From Spirochaetaceae bacterium (GTDB taxonomy: Bacteria > Spirochaetota > Spirochaetia > DSM-27196 > PWMO01), in the NCBI GenBank assembly GCA_007693945.1, contig RECP01000045.1, forward strand, positions 1 to 64,000: 64,000 bases of DNA, given 5' to 3'. The position numbers and the translations under genes were made by a program. Numbering within the stretch: the stretch's first letter is position 1; each line of letters opens with the position of its first letter. The notes below the pieces were generated by a model. The model did not search any database, was not told the DNA's origin, and worked only from the letters and a program-made list of their open reading frames with translations. Positions 51,890 through 61,412 of the stretch are shown here, piece by piece.

Positions 51890-53230
51890 ATGAGTGATCT
51901 GATGCAAGCGACCATTACCCGGTATCGTCAACGGCTGGCGACCAAAGCAGTGGTTCAGAGCCGGGGCGCGATTGAAGCGAGCTATCCGGTTCTGCGTAAT
52001 CTGCTCGGTGAACGGCTGTGGCTGGTGGCGGTGGACGACAACACCTGGCACGCAGCCGGCAAACGCCTTGCGGTTACCCTCGACGCCGCCGGTGCCCGCT
52101 GGGAGCGCTACGATGTCCCGCCGCCGCCGGGAGGACACGAGCCGTTGTGCGATGACGACGCTATTGCGCTGTTTGCCGAACAACTGGGCAGCAGCGGTGC
52201 TGCGGCGGCCATCGCGGTCGGCAGTGGCACCATCAATGATATTGTCAAGTACGCGTGCAGCGGCCTTGGACTGCCGATGGCGTGCGTGGCAACCGCTCCG
52301 AGTATGAACGGCTACACCTCGGGGATAGCGGCTATCCTGCAGCACGGCGTCAAGACGACCCAGCCGTGTGAGCCGGCACGCGCCGTCGTGGCCGACCTCG
52401 ACGTGCTATCTGACGCGCCGATGCGCATGATCCAGAGTGGTCTGGGCGACCTGATGTCCAAGCCGGTCTCCAACTCGGACTGGATCATCTCCGCCAAACT
52501 CACCGGCTCGCATCACTCTGCCGAGGCGATGCAGATTATCGAGGACGGATCGCGACTGCTTGACGGTGTGGCGCCGCGACTGCTGCAGCGCGATCGCGAC
52601 GCCATAGATCGGCTCTCGGCGTCGCTGATGCTGTCGGGTTTTGCGATGAGCATCGCCGGGAGTTCCTCGCCGGCCTCCGGCGGTGAGCACCTGGTGAGCC
52701 ACTATCTTGACATGACCGCGCACGCCCACGGCCTGCCTCATGACTTCCACGGCTGTCAGGTGGGGGTAGGAACTATCGCGGCCGCATTCGTCTATGAAAA
52801 GCTGCTGGCATTTGACGTGCAGAGCTTCGATATCGAGGCGCGCGTTGCAGAGCTGGCGCCATGGGCTGATTATCTGCAGCTGCTGCGCGAGCGTTTTGGG
52901 GTGCTGTTTGACGCGGTTGTGCCGCACGCCAGGGCAGCCTATCCGGAACCCGATGATCTGCGTGTCCGCCTGGAGGCGCTGCGCGCTCAGTGGAGTGAGA
53001 TAAAGGCCGAGGTCAGCCGTACGCTGCGCACGCACGAGTCGATCAGGGAGGAACTGGCGCAGGCCGGCTGTCCGGTGCGGTTCGTCGATTTGAGGGTGGA
53101 AGACCGCAAGCGCGCATTTGCTTCGATTGCCTGGGCCAAGGACATTCGCAGTCGATACACGGTGTTGCACCTGGCGTGGGAACTCGGCAGGATTGACACA
53201 TGGGCAGGCGAAGCACTCGAGGTGCTCTGA
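51890..53230 (+). CDS. sn-Glycerol-1-phosphate dehydrogenase-type enzyme (paralogue 1)
   Basis: 446 residues, iron-containing alcohol dehydrogenase fold of the EgsA/AraM branch. NAD-binding loop VGSGTINDIVKYA near residue 110; metal ligands D in SGLGDLMSKP, H in GGEHLVSHYLDM and H in DFHGCQVGVGT. G1PDH reduces dihydroxyacetone phosphate to sn-glycerol-1-phosphate, the archaeal lipid stereoisomer; bacterial copies are known. ATG 51890 follows AGGAG; TAGAAT at 51850-51855 may be the -10. The C-terminal 100 residues are helical and longer than in many relatives. The true substrate could be another polyol phosphate. Confidence 0.85.
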   Translation: MSDLMQATITRYRQRLATKAVVQSRGAIEASYPVLRNLLGERLWLVAVDDNTWHAAGKRLAVTLDAAGARWERYDVPPPPGGHEPLCDDDAIALFAEQLGSSGAAAAIAVGSGTINDIVKYACSGLGLPMACVATAPSMNGYTSGIAAILQHGVKTTQPCEPARAVVADLDVLSDAPMRMIQSGLGDLMSKPVSNSDWIISAKLTGSHHSAEAMQIIEDGSRLLDGVAPRLLQRDRDAIDRLSASLMLSGFAMSIAGSSSPASGGEHLVSHYLDMTAHAHGLPHDFHGCQVGVGTIAAAFVYEKLLAFDVQSFDIEARVAELAPWADYLQLLRERFGVLFDAVVPHARAAYPEPDDLRVRLEALRAQWSEIKAEVSRTLRTHESIREELAQAGCPVRFVDLRVEDRKRAFASIAWAKDIRSRYTVLHLAWELGRIDTWAGEALEVL

Positions 53231-53408
53231 TCTCCAGCAATTCTGATTTTGGCCGTACGGCGCCGCACGCGCCGACGTTGTCCTTACCCCCAAGCGAGCG
53301 GCAGCCGCCGCCATATGGTGCACGGGGTCGCTCTCGAGGCAGGCGCGCAGGAACTCCATGCCAACCGACCCTGTACGGCTATAATTGTTATCTGATCTTG
53401 ATACATGA

Positions 53409-53437
53409 TTGCAGTACAATGCAACCCGTTCTATAAT
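53409..53437 (+). promoter_or_regulatory. Promoter of the codB-codA-like operon
   Basis: TTGCAG at 53409-53414, 17-base spacer, TATAAT at 53432-53437; the ATG at 53469 has AAGGAGG upstream. The 238 bases after the previous gene hold nothing else recognisable apart from another TATAAT at 53380. Confidence 0.7.
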
Positions 53438-53468
53438 CATCCGTCGAGACACTCAAGGAGGTTCCTGA

Positions 53469-54773
53469 ATGAGTTCTGCACAACCGCGAAGAGTCGAAGT
53501 CCGGGAGGACTTCCCCCTGTCAGAGGTCCCGCTGGAGAACCGCAAAAGCTTGTGGTCTACATCGGTGGTTCTGCTTGGCTTCACGTTCTTTACCGCTACC
53601 ATGTGGGGTGGTGGCAGCCTGGGCGTGGCGTTCCCGTTTGCCCGGCTCATGTGGGTCATCGTTATCGGCAACCTTCTGCTTGGTGCCTACGTGGCGGTCC
53701 TCGGCTACGTAGCGTTCAAGACCGGGTTGAACTCGGTGCTGCTGGCGCGCTTCGGCTTCGGCGATAGCGGCAGCAAGTGGCCGGACTTCGCACTTGGTTT
53801 CACCCAGATCGGCTGGTACGCCTGGGGAACGGCGACGGTGGCGATCATCTTCGTGCAACTGCTGGAGTTCTCGCCCCGCGTTACCATTCCGCTGATGGTT
53901 TTCTTCGGGTTCGCCTTCTGCTGGACCGCCTACGTCGGTTATCGCGGGCTGGAGAAACTGTCGATTGTGTCGGTGCCGGCCATGCTGATACTGATACTGT
54001 GGAGTTTCGGCCTCTCCACCCGCGAGGTCGGCGGTCTATCAGGGCTATTGCAGGCTGTACCCAGCGAGACGATGACCTGGGGCGCCGCGATCACCATCGT
54101 GTTCGGAACTTTTGTCAGCGGCGGGACACAGGCGACCAACTGGACGCGTTTCGCCAGGACTGCCAGGATCGCGGTTCTTGCCAGCCTGTTCGCCTTCTTC
54201 ATCGGCAACGGGTTGATGGTCTTTGCCGGTGCCTACGGCGCGATCGTCTATCAGGAGGCCGACATCGTTCAGGTTCTGACGATGCAGGGTCTGCTGGCGG
54301 CAGGTATACTGATGCTGTTTCTCAACATCTGGACCACGCAGGACAACACGGTCTACAACTTCTCGGTTGCCGGTTGTAACATGCTGCGTACCGAGAACCG
54401 CAAACGGCTGACGATTATCGGGGCGGCCATCGGCACCGTACTGGCAATCCTGGGTATGTATGACTGGCTGGTTCCCTGGCTTCTGTTGTTGGGCACCTTC
54501 ATCCCGCCGATCGGCGGCGTGATCATGGCCGACTTCTTCTACAAGCACAAGGGCCGATATCCGACGCTGGAGAAGATGAAGATGAAGAAGTTCAACTACT
54601 CCGGCCTGGCGGCCTACGTGATTGCGTCGATCATCGCCTACACCTCACCCGGCGTTCCGCCGATCAACGGCATCATCGCCGCGGTGGTGGTCTATATCAT
54701 TATCGACAAGATCCTGGGAGCAGTCGGACTGAGCCAGGACCATGAAGTGATTGGAGAAGGTGCGGCGAGTTAA
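53469..54773 (+). CDS. NCS1-family nucleobase/cation permease (CodB type)
   Basis: 434 residues with about twelve spans. Resembles CodB/CytX: FFTATMWGGGSLGVAFPF near residue 42, GFTQIGWYAWGTATVAI near 115, and NIWTTQDNTVYNFSVAG near 285. NCS1 carriers import cytosine, other pyrimidines, or (CytX) hydroxymethylpyrimidine. It is paired with a CodA-type deaminase 20 bases downstream, and a thiamine locus follows, so either cytosine or an HMP-like pyrimidine is possible. Confidence 0.88.
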   Translation: MSSAQPRRVEVREDFPLSEVPLENRKSLWSTSVVLLGFTFFTATMWGGGSLGVAFPFARLMWVIVIGNLLLGAYVAVLGYVAFKTGLNSVLLARFGFGDSGSKWPDFALGFTQIGWYAWGTATVAIIFVQLLEFSPRVTIPLMVFFGFAFCWTAYVGYRGLEKLSIVSVPAMLILILWSFGLSTREVGGLSGLLQAVPSETMTWGAAITIVFGTFVSGGTQATNWTRFARTARIAVLASLFAFFIGNGLMVFAGAYGAIVYQEADIVQVLTMQGLLAAGILMLFLNIWTTQDNTVYNFSVAGCNMLRTENRKRLTIIGAAIGTVLAILGMYDWLVPWLLLLGTFIPPIGGVIMADFFYKHKGRYPTLEKMKMKKFNYSGLAAYVIASIIAYTSPGVPPINGIIAAVVVYIIIDKILGAVGLSQDHEVIGEGAAS

Positions 54774-54793
54774 GCGCTATACACGGAGCGGAG

Positions 54794-56026
54794 ATGATGG
54801 TCGATCTGTTGGTCAGGAACGTACATACACCGTACCATTCCGATCCGGTTGATATTGCGGTCAACAACACCAGAGTCGAGCAGGTGGCGTCTCGCATCGA
54901 GACGCCGGCTCGGCGGACCGTGGAGGGGCAGCGACGACTGGCAATTCCGCCGTTTGTCGACGCCCATTTTCACCTTGACTCGGTGCTGACACGGGTACCC
55001 AACCTCAGCGGCACCCTTCGCGAGGGTATAGACAACTGGGCGCGTTACAAGCAGGACAACCTCAGCGTTGAGGACGTCTATGATCGGGCCAGGCGCTACT
55101 GCGAGCACGCCTTTGCGATGGGAATCCAGGCGATCCGCTCGCACGTTGACGTGTGTGACCCCCAGCTGCGCGGGGCCGAGGCGTTGACCAGACTCAAACG
55201 AGACATCGCGGACCGCATCGACATCCAGTTGGTGGCTTTTCCGCAGGACGGTTTCTTCTCCGCACCTCAGGTCAGGCAGCAGTTGCTGAAAGCGCTGGAC
55301 ATGGGGGTGGATGTTGTGGGCGGTATCCCGCACAACGAGCCGATGTACCAGCAGGGCACCGAGAGCCTGCACGAGTTGATGCAGATTGCCGCGGAACGGG
55401 GTCTGCTGGTAGACATCCATTGCGACGAGAGTGATGACCCCAATTCGCGCCATGTCGAGACGCTGGCGGCCCTGACGGCACGTTCGGGCATGGGCGGCCG
55501 CGTCACCGCGTCACACATAACCGCGACGGCGGTCATGGACGCCTACTATGTAAGCCGCAAGCTGATCCCGATGATGGCCGGCGCCGGCATCAACGTAATC
55601 TGCAATCCGCTGATCAACATCCATTTGGGGGGACACTTCAGTTATCCCAAACACCGTGCGATGGCGCCGATCAGGGAGCTGTTGGCAGCGGGACTCACGG
55701 TGGGCTGCGCACAAGACTGTAACGAGGATCCGTGGTACCCGCTGGGAAACGCCGACATGCTGGAGGTTGCCAGGATGGGCGCGCACATTGGTCACATGAT
55801 GGGGCTGGACGCCCTGCGAACGATGTTCGACACGGTGACCACTCTGCCGGCCACCATCATGCAGCTGCCGGATTACGGGCTGGAGCCCGGTTGCCGGGCC
55901 AATCTGGTACTGGTGGGGGCCGAATCGGTCATCGATGCGCTGCGCATTTCCGCACCGCGCGAAGTGGTTATTCGCCACGGCCACGTGGTCATTGAATCGG
56001 GCGCGCCTCGGACAGACAGCGCTTGA
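54794..56026 (+). CDS. Cytosine-deaminase-type amidohydrolase (CodA family), altered active site
   Basis: 410 residues, amidohydrolase barrel close to E. coli CodA across its length. Metal and catalytic residues kept: H58 and H60 in DAHFHLD, Q in AFPQDG, H and E in DIHCDESDD, H in TASHIT, D308 in GCAQDCNEDPW. CodA has D-D at the last site; here the second is C309. In CodA that aspartate lines the substrate pocket, so specificity may differ. Pairs with the NCS1 permease upstream. Confidence 0.85.
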   Translation: MMVDLLVRNVHTPYHSDPVDIAVNNTRVEQVASRIETPARRTVEGQRRLAIPPFVDAHFHLDSVLTRVPNLSGTLREGIDNWARYKQDNLSVEDVYDRARRYCEHAFAMGIQAIRSHVDVCDPQLRGAEALTRLKRDIADRIDIQLVAFPQDGFFSAPQVRQQLLKALDMGVDVVGGIPHNEPMYQQGTESLHELMQIAAERGLLVDIHCDESDDPNSRHVETLAALTARSGMGGRVTASHITATAVMDAYYVSRKLIPMMAGAGINVICNPLINIHLGGHFSYPKHRAMAPIRELLAAGLTVGCAQDCNEDPWYPLGNADMLEVARMGAHIGHMMGLDALRTMFDTVTTLPATIMQLPDYGLEPGCRANLVLVGAESVIDALRISAPREVVIRHGHVVIESGAPRTDSA

Positions 56027-56127
56027 TCTTCACGGCAGGTTTCTTTTCCAACGGCGCCAGCTCTTCGGGATAGATGTTCTCACCGCTTGACCGCGGCCGC
56101 GTATATGATTACTCTGAGATTGACATG

Positions 56128-56203
56128 CATAGGGGTGCTGGCCGTGGGCCGGCTGAGATCATACCCTTTAACCTGATCCGGGTAATACCGGCGGAGGAAA
56201 TGT
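56128..56203 (+). ncRNA. TPP riboswitch
   Basis: The thi-box consensus is clear: AGGGGTGC at 56131-56138, GGCTGAGAT at 56151-56159, ACCCTTT then AACCTGATCCGGGTAATACC at 56163-56189 and GCGGAGGAA at 56190-56199, with ACAT/ATGT closing ends. It precedes a binding-protein/permease/ATPase operon, so TPP should shut down thiamine uptake. A distance of about 110 bases to the start codon leaves room for an expression platform; I could not identify its terminator or anti-terminator. Confidence 0.93.
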
Positions 56204-56315
56204 GACCTGCCGTAAGATCAGTTCTTCCTTTGCAGTCAGTTTGTTGTGGTGTGACCTCGCGCCGTCTCGGGGCGGTATCCGTGTAGCATGAACGATGATC
56301 GCAGAGGAGGATTCT

Positions 56316-57395
56316 ATGATACGAGCGCGTTCCACGTACGCCCCCGACGGCGGGGGCCCTATTCTGATGACGGCAATCCTGCTGCTGGTAGTAGCGGCGG
56401 TTTTACCGGCGATGGGCCGTCCGCAGGCCGTTGCGCCTGGCGTCGAAGAGCGGCGGCAGGAGACCGATCAGCTGGTGATTTACAGTTACGGTTCGCTTCC
56501 CGGCACCCTGCGCCGCGCGATTCAGGAGCATTTTGAGGAGCGGTACGGCGTGACCGTTGATCTGCAGCGTATCGGGGAGACGGGAGCCGTCTACACACAG
56601 CTGTATCTCGAGCGCAATAACCCGCGAGCCGACGTTGTAATCGGGCTGGATGCCACATACTTGCCCCGCATCGAAGCCGACAACCTGCTCGAGCCGTATG
56701 AGCCCTCGGGAATTGAGAGCATCGACCCGCAGCACCTGATCGATCCCCGGATGCGCGCGATCCCTTTCGACTACGGGCATATCACGCTCAACTACGATTC
56801 GGCGGCGCTTCCCGAGCCTCCCCGGAGCTGGGAAGAGCTGCTCGATCCGCGTCTGCAGAACAGTATTATCATGCTGCACCCGGGCACCAGCTCCCCCGGG
56901 CGCAACTTCCTGCTTTACACAATCGCGGTGTTTGGTGAAGAAGGCTACCTCGATTTCTGGCGCGCACTGCGACCGAACATCCTGACGGTAACGGCCGGCT
57001 GGTCCGACGGCTACGGACTCTACACCCAGAATGAGGCCCCGATCGTGGTCAGCTATGAAACGAGCCCGGCGTATCATCGTCATTTCGAGCAAACCGATCG
57101 TTATGAGGCACTGCTGTTCGACGACGCGGCCTATCTGCAGATCGAGCTTGCCGGTATTGTGCGCGGAGCACCAAATCGGCTGAACGCTGAACGCCTGATG
57201 GACTTTCTGCTTTCCGCAGAGTTCCAGCAGCTGATTCCGTTGTCGCAATTCATGTATCCGGTGCATTCCGGCGTCGAGTTGCCGCAGGCGTTTCTCGATA
57301 CGCGCCGCGCGACCAAATCGGTAGCGCTGGACCCGGAACTGATCGCCGAGCGATTTGACCGATGGCTGGCGGACTGGGAAGAGGTGATGCGCTGA
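56316..57395 (+). CDS. thiB: Thiamine ABC transporter substrate-binding protein
   Basis: 359 residues with a hydrophobic export segment at residues 16-36, then a type 2 periplasmic fold: QLVIYSYGSLPGTLRRAI at the start of the mature part, DVVIGLDATYLPRIEADNLL near 110, and PGTSSPGRNFLLYTIAVFGE near 190, as in ThiB (tbpA). GAGGAGG precedes ATG 56316 by 5 bases. The TPP riboswitch upstream makes thiamine or its phosphates the likely cargo. Confidence 0.9.
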   Translation: MIRARSTYAPDGGGPILMTAILLLVVAAVLPAMGRPQAVAPGVEERRQETDQLVIYSYGSLPGTLRRAIQEHFEERYGVTVDLQRIGETGAVYTQLYLERNNPRADVVIGLDATYLPRIEADNLLEPYEPSGIESIDPQHLIDPRMRAIPFDYGHITLNYDSAALPEPPRSWEELLDPRLQNSIIMLHPGTSSPGRNFLLYTIAVFGEEGYLDFWRALRPNILTVTAGWSDGYGLYTQNEAPIVVSYETSPAYHRHFEQTDRYEALLFDDAAYLQIELAGIVRGAPNRLNAERLMDFLLSAEFQQLIPLSQFMYPVHSGVELPQAFLDTRRATKSVALDPELIAERFDRWLADWEEVMR

Positions 57396-59017
57396 AACGG
57401 CCGGCAGCGTGGATCATCGTCTGTGGATTCCTGCTCTTGCTGATACCGCCGGTTATCGCGGTACTGGGCGCCGGTGTGATTGATCTGGGTCCAACTGCCT
57501 GGCTTGAACGCGTAAGGGCGGTGCTGCAGCGTCCCGGTACCTGGCGCAGTCTGCGCTTTTCCGTGCTGCAGGCCGCCGTATCGGCGCTGGTCTGTGTCGT
57601 GCTGGCACTGCCGGGCGCCTACTATCTGTCTCACTATTCTTTTCCGGGCAAGCGCGTGGTTCAGAGCCTGAGCCTGTTGCCCTTTGTGCTGCCGAGCCTG
57701 ATTGTCATCCTGGCGGTTCTGAGTTTCTACGGGCGCAACGGAGTGTTGAACCAGCTTCTGGGAACCGACCTGGTGATAGTCTACTCCCCGGTCGGAATCG
57801 TCATCGCGCACGTGCTGTTCAATATCTCGGTTGGACTTCGTATCATCGCCGCCGGCTGGATGGAGGTCGACGAGCGCTATCGTGAAGTCTCGGCCGGTCT
57901 GGGGGAAGGACCGCTGGGGCGGCTATGGCGGTTGCATCTGCCGCTGCTGCTGCCGGCGATCCTTGGCGCCGGCGGCATCATCTTCTTGTACTGTTTCGTC
58001 AGCTTCGGGATTGTGTTGATCTTTGGCGGGGTTCGCTGGGCAACCCTGGAGGTGCGCATCTATCAGGAGATGTTCGTCAACCTCAACCTGGCTGCCGCCG
58101 GCGCGCTGGCTGCGCTGCAACTTGGCGTATGCGCGGCACTGGTGTTTGTGCTGCAATGGACTTCGGCTCGCCGCAGGACCGGCTCCCGTCGAGGGCGACG
58201 GTTTCGCGTACGCCAATGGAACGTTCTGAAACCGATCACGCGCGTCATCTGCACGATCTACTGGGCGGCGGTTGCGCTGTTCTTCTTCTCCCCGCTGGCG
58301 GCGATCGTAATCCGCGCGTTTCGGCCGGCCGACCGCTGGAGCACGGCAGCGTTCACGGCTCTGTTGACCGGCCGGGTTGGCGATCGCGACATTCACGAGA
58401 TTATCCGTGCCGATCTCGGTGAACTGATTCGCACCAGTCTCGGTATTGCGCTGGTAACCGCCGCGCTCACCACTGCGGTGGCCTTCGCGGCGGCACGTGC
58501 TGTGCGCGGCCAGCGCGTGCCGCTGCTCGACGCCGTGACCAGCCTGCCGCTGGCGGTCTCCAGCGTCACCTTCAGCCTGGGTATCTGGTTACTGGGTTCG
58601 CGAATTGCTCCCGGTATCTTTCTGATATGGATCACTCAGAGCCTGATGGCGTTTCCGTTGGTCTTCCGCAGCGTACGGAACGTCACGGATACGTTCCCGT
58701 TGCGCTATACCGAGACCGCGCAGAGTCTCGGGGCGCCGCTCTGGTTCCGGATACGAACTCTTGAGATTCCGATTCTGTGGCGTGGCCTGGTGAACGCGTT
58801 CACGTTTGCCTTTGCCCTGAGCCTTTCAGATTTCACGGCGGTGTTCACCATCGGACGGGGAGAGATCGTCACGTTTCCGGTAGCGATGTACCGCCTGATC
58901 GGTTTTCAGAGTTTCGATGTTGCACTTGCGCTTGGAGTATGGTACATCGCGATAGTCGCGCTGGTGTTCGCGATCATTGATACAACGTCCTACGCACGCG
59001 AGGGGCAGGGGCTGTGA
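57362..59017 (+). CDS. thiP: Thiamine ABC transporter permease, fused two-domain type
   Basis: 551 residues with about twelve spans in two repeated halves, as in ThiP/FbpB. Each half has a permease loop: EVSAGLGEGPLGRLWRLHLP near 178 and TAQSLGAPLWFRIRTLEIP near 455. The frame opens at ATG 57362, overlapping thiB by 34 bases; a non-ATG start nearer 57390 is possible. Overlaps thiQ by 4 bases. Confidence 0.9.
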   Translation: MAGGLGRGDALKRPAAWIIVCGFLLLLIPPVIAVLGAGVIDLGPTAWLERVRAVLQRPGTWRSLRFSVLQAAVSALVCVVLALPGAYYLSHYSFPGKRVVQSLSLLPFVLPSLIVILAVLSFYGRNGVLNQLLGTDLVIVYSPVGIVIAHVLFNISVGLRIIAAGWMEVDERYREVSAGLGEGPLGRLWRLHLPLLLPAILGAGGIIFLYCFVSFGIVLIFGGVRWATLEVRIYQEMFVNLNLAAAGALAALQLGVCAALVFVLQWTSARRRTGSRRGRRFRVRQWNVLKPITRVICTIYWAAVALFFFSPLAAIVIRAFRPADRWSTAAFTALLTGRVGDRDIHEIIRADLGELIRTSLGIALVTAALTTAVAFAAARAVRGQRVPLLDAVTSLPLAVSSVTFSLGIWLLGSRIAPGIFLIWITQSLMAFPLVFRSVRNVTDTFPLRYTETAQSLGAPLWFRIRTLEIPILWRGLVNAFTFAFALSLSDFTAVFTIGRGEIVTFPVAMYRLIGFQSFDVALALGVWYIAIVALVFAIIDTTSYAREGQGL

Positions 59018-60051
59018 TCGAACTGGATGACGTGCGCCGAGTCTATGACGATTTCTCGCTGACACTCTGTTTCAGTGTAGCCGATGACGAAATTCTGGCT
59101 CTACTCGGGTCGAGCGGCAGCGGCAAGACCACGACCCTGCGCATCATTGCCGGCTTCGAACGCCTGGACAGCGGTCGTTTGCTGATCAACGGAGTGGACA
59201 TGGCCGACGTGTCGCCGCAGCAGCGCGAGATCGGCTACGTCTTTCAGGACTACACGCTTTTCCCGCATCTCAACGTCGAGCAGAACGTTGCCTACGGACT
59301 GCGCGTGGCCGCGGTTGCGCCACTCGAGCGTCGCCGCCGCGTCGCGGAATTACTCGAGATGGTCGATCTTGCGCAGTTCGGCAAGCGCGCCGTGCATACG
59401 CTGTCGGGCGGCGAGCAGCAGCGGGTTGCCGTTGCCCGCGCACTGGCGCGTAAGCCGCGCGCGCTGCTGCTGGATGAGCCGTTCTCGGCAATCGATAGCG
59501 ACCTGCGCGAGGATCTGCGCCGGCACCTGATGCGGGTGCAGCGCGCGCTGCGTGTTCCCACAATCTTTGTTACCCACAGCCGCACCGAGGCGCTCTCGGT
59601 AGGCGACCGCATTATCGTACTGCGCGCGGGGGCAATCGATGATCAGGGAACGCCGCAACAGCTCTACCAGCGACCACGTACCGCCTACACGGCACGTTTC
59701 CTGGGACGCGCCAACATCATCCGGACAGCTCAGTTGTCAGCGTATGGTTTCGGAACGGCGGGCGGCGGTGATCAGACGTCGGCAGATGCGGAACTGCTGA
59801 TGATTCGCCCGGAGCACGTCGTGCTGCGGCCCGCCGAGCAGACGGCCGAGACGGCCGAAGCGGCGGCGGTTACCTTTCCGGCGCGGGTCGTGCGGTCCAC
59901 CTACCACGGCCTGTACCGCGAGTATGAGCTTGAAACCGCGATTGGACCGCTCTACGCGGTCAGCAATCGTGAGTTTAGTGACGGTTCTTCGCTGGTTGCG
60001 GGCTTTCCTCCGAGCCACCTGACACCGGTAGCGCCCGATGCTCTGCGATAA
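59014..60051 (+). CDS. thiQ: Thiamine ABC transporter ATPase
   Basis: 345 residues. Walker A LLGSSGSGKTTT near residues 30-41, Q-loop YVFQDYTLFPHL near 75, signature LSGGEQQRVAVARAL near 129, Walker B ALLLDEPFSAIDSDL near 150, switch VTHSRTEAL near 187, then a TOBE-like C-terminal part (about 230-345) that is longer than in E. coli ThiQ. GTG start overlaps the thiP stop (GTGA). Confidence 0.92.
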   Translation: MIELDDVRRVYDDFSLTLCFSVADDEILALLGSSGSGKTTTLRIIAGFERLDSGRLLINGVDMADVSPQQREIGYVFQDYTLFPHLNVEQNVAYGLRVAAVAPLERRRRVAELLEMVDLAQFGKRAVHTLSGGEQQRVAVARALARKPRALLLDEPFSAIDSDLREDLRRHLMRVQRALRVPTIFVTHSRTEALSVGDRIIVLRAGAIDDQGTPQQLYQRPRTAYTARFLGRANIIRTAQLSAYGFGTAGGGDQTSADAELLMIRPEHVVLRPAEQTAETAEAAAVTFPARVVRSTYHGLYREYELETAIGPLYAVSNREFSDGSSLVAGFPPSHLTPVAPDALR

Positions 60052-60150
60052 TCGGCGCCGCCTGCGCCCGCCCGACGGACGCAGGCGGAGGCCGGCATCG
60101 GTTTTCTCTGCCGCGCATTTGCGCTACACTCAGCGGCCGGGAGGAACTCG

Positions 60151-61407
60151 ATGACGGCAATAGAACCTGTCTACGTCGGCCCGCACGCCATAGCCGAGGC
60201 GCAGCGGTTTTGCCGCCGTTACGCAGACCGCACAATGGTCCTGGTGGCTGACACAAACACCTACGCAGCCGCCGGTCAGGCGCTGAATGACGCCCTGCAG
60301 CGCGCCCGCCTTTCCGTGCACGCCATTATTCTCACCGGTGACCATATCCACGCCGATGATACCGCCCTTGGACGCGTCCTGGCGCACAGTCCGCGCGGCG
60401 ATGCGCTCTTCATCGCGGTGGGCTCAGGCACCGTGACCGATATCACACGCTATATCAGCTACCGTCTCGGGATGCCGTTTGTATCGCTGCCGACGGCAGC
60501 ATCGGTTGACGGCTACGCCTCTCCGGGTGCACCGCTGGTCATAGAGGGAATCAAGAGCACGCATCACAGCCAACCACCGCTGGCGATCTTTGCCGACATT
60601 GACGTGATCCGACGGGCTCCGCCGCGGCTGACTGCGGCCGGTGTCGGCGACATGCTGGCAAAGACCACCTCTACAGCGGACTGGAGACTCGGGCGGCTGC
60701 TGTGGGACGAACCGTACGACGACACGATTGCTGAACGTTCACTGACAGCTGCCCGGGAGTGTATCGACAGCGTTGACGAGATCGCGACGCAATCGGAAAG
60801 CGGGTTGCGCCGTCTGATGGATGCGCTGGCGGAGTCCGGGCTCTGTATGCTTGACTTCGGAGATTCACGCCCGGCATCGGGGGCCGAGCATCACATTTCA
60901 CACCTGTGGGAGATGTTCAGTCTGCGGGATGGTGGTCGACAACCGCTGCACGGCGAGCAGGTCGGCGTGGCAACGATTCTGGCAGCACGTCTCTACGCGC
61001 GGCTGCGTGAGCTGACGCGCGTGGAAGTCGAGCGCATGCTGACCACAAGCCGGCCTGTCGGTCGCGCAGAGCAGATAGCCGAAATTGAAGCCGCCTACGG
61101 AGCGCTTGCGCCTTCCATCGTGAGCAACCACGCCGCGTTCCTCGAGATGACGAACACACGGTACACGAGGCTGTGCCGTGCCGTGATCACGCAGTGGGAC
61201 CATGTTCAGGCCCTTGCCGCCGGTGTCCCGGCGCCGCAGCAGCTCGAGCAGATCCTGCGACGCGTCGGAGGTCCAACCACCACCGCCCAGCTCGGTTTTC
61301 CCGAGCTTCAGGTACGTGCCGGCGTTGTCTGCGGCCACTATCTGCGCGAACGCTTCACGGTAATCAAGCTGGCGCGCCTGCTGGGCCTGAGCGTCTATCC
61401 GCTCTGA
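60151..61407 (+). CDS. sn-Glycerol-1-phosphate dehydrogenase-type enzyme (paralogue 2)
   Basis: 418 residues of the same branch as paralogue 1, with LFIAVGSGTVTDITRYIS near residue 88, D in AAGVGDMLAKTTS, H in SGAEHHISHLWEM and H in PLHGEQVGVAT as metal ligands. It has its own ribosome site (GGGAGGA) and a TACACT-type -10 at 60124-60129, so it is independent of thiBPQ. The C-terminal region GFPELQVRAGVVCGHYLRER corresponds to the helical domain of the family. Substrate not proven; G1P or another polyol phosphate. Confidence 0.85.
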   Translation: MTAIEPVYVGPHAIAEAQRFCRRYADRTMVLVADTNTYAAAGQALNDALQRARLSVHAIILTGDHIHADDTALGRVLAHSPRGDALFIAVGSGTVTDITRYISYRLGMPFVSLPTAASVDGYASPGAPLVIEGIKSTHHSQPPLAIFADIDVIRRAPPRLTAAGVGDMLAKTTSTADWRLGRLLWDEPYDDTIAERSLTAARECIDSVDEIATQSESGLRRLMDALAESGLCMLDFGDSRPASGAEHHISHLWEMFSLRDGGRQPLHGEQVGVATILAARLYARLRELTRVEVERMLTTSRPVGRAEQIAEIEAAYGALAPSIVSNHAAFLEMTNTRYTRLCRAVITQWDHVQALAAGVPAPQQLEQILRRVGGPTTTAQLGFPELQVRAGVVCGHYLRERFTVIKLARLLGLSVYPL

Positions 61408-61412
61408 TATCA

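Noticed and set aside
52406-53452. 348-codon minus-strand frame
   Set aside because: Antisense to G1PDH paralogue 1; no family motif.
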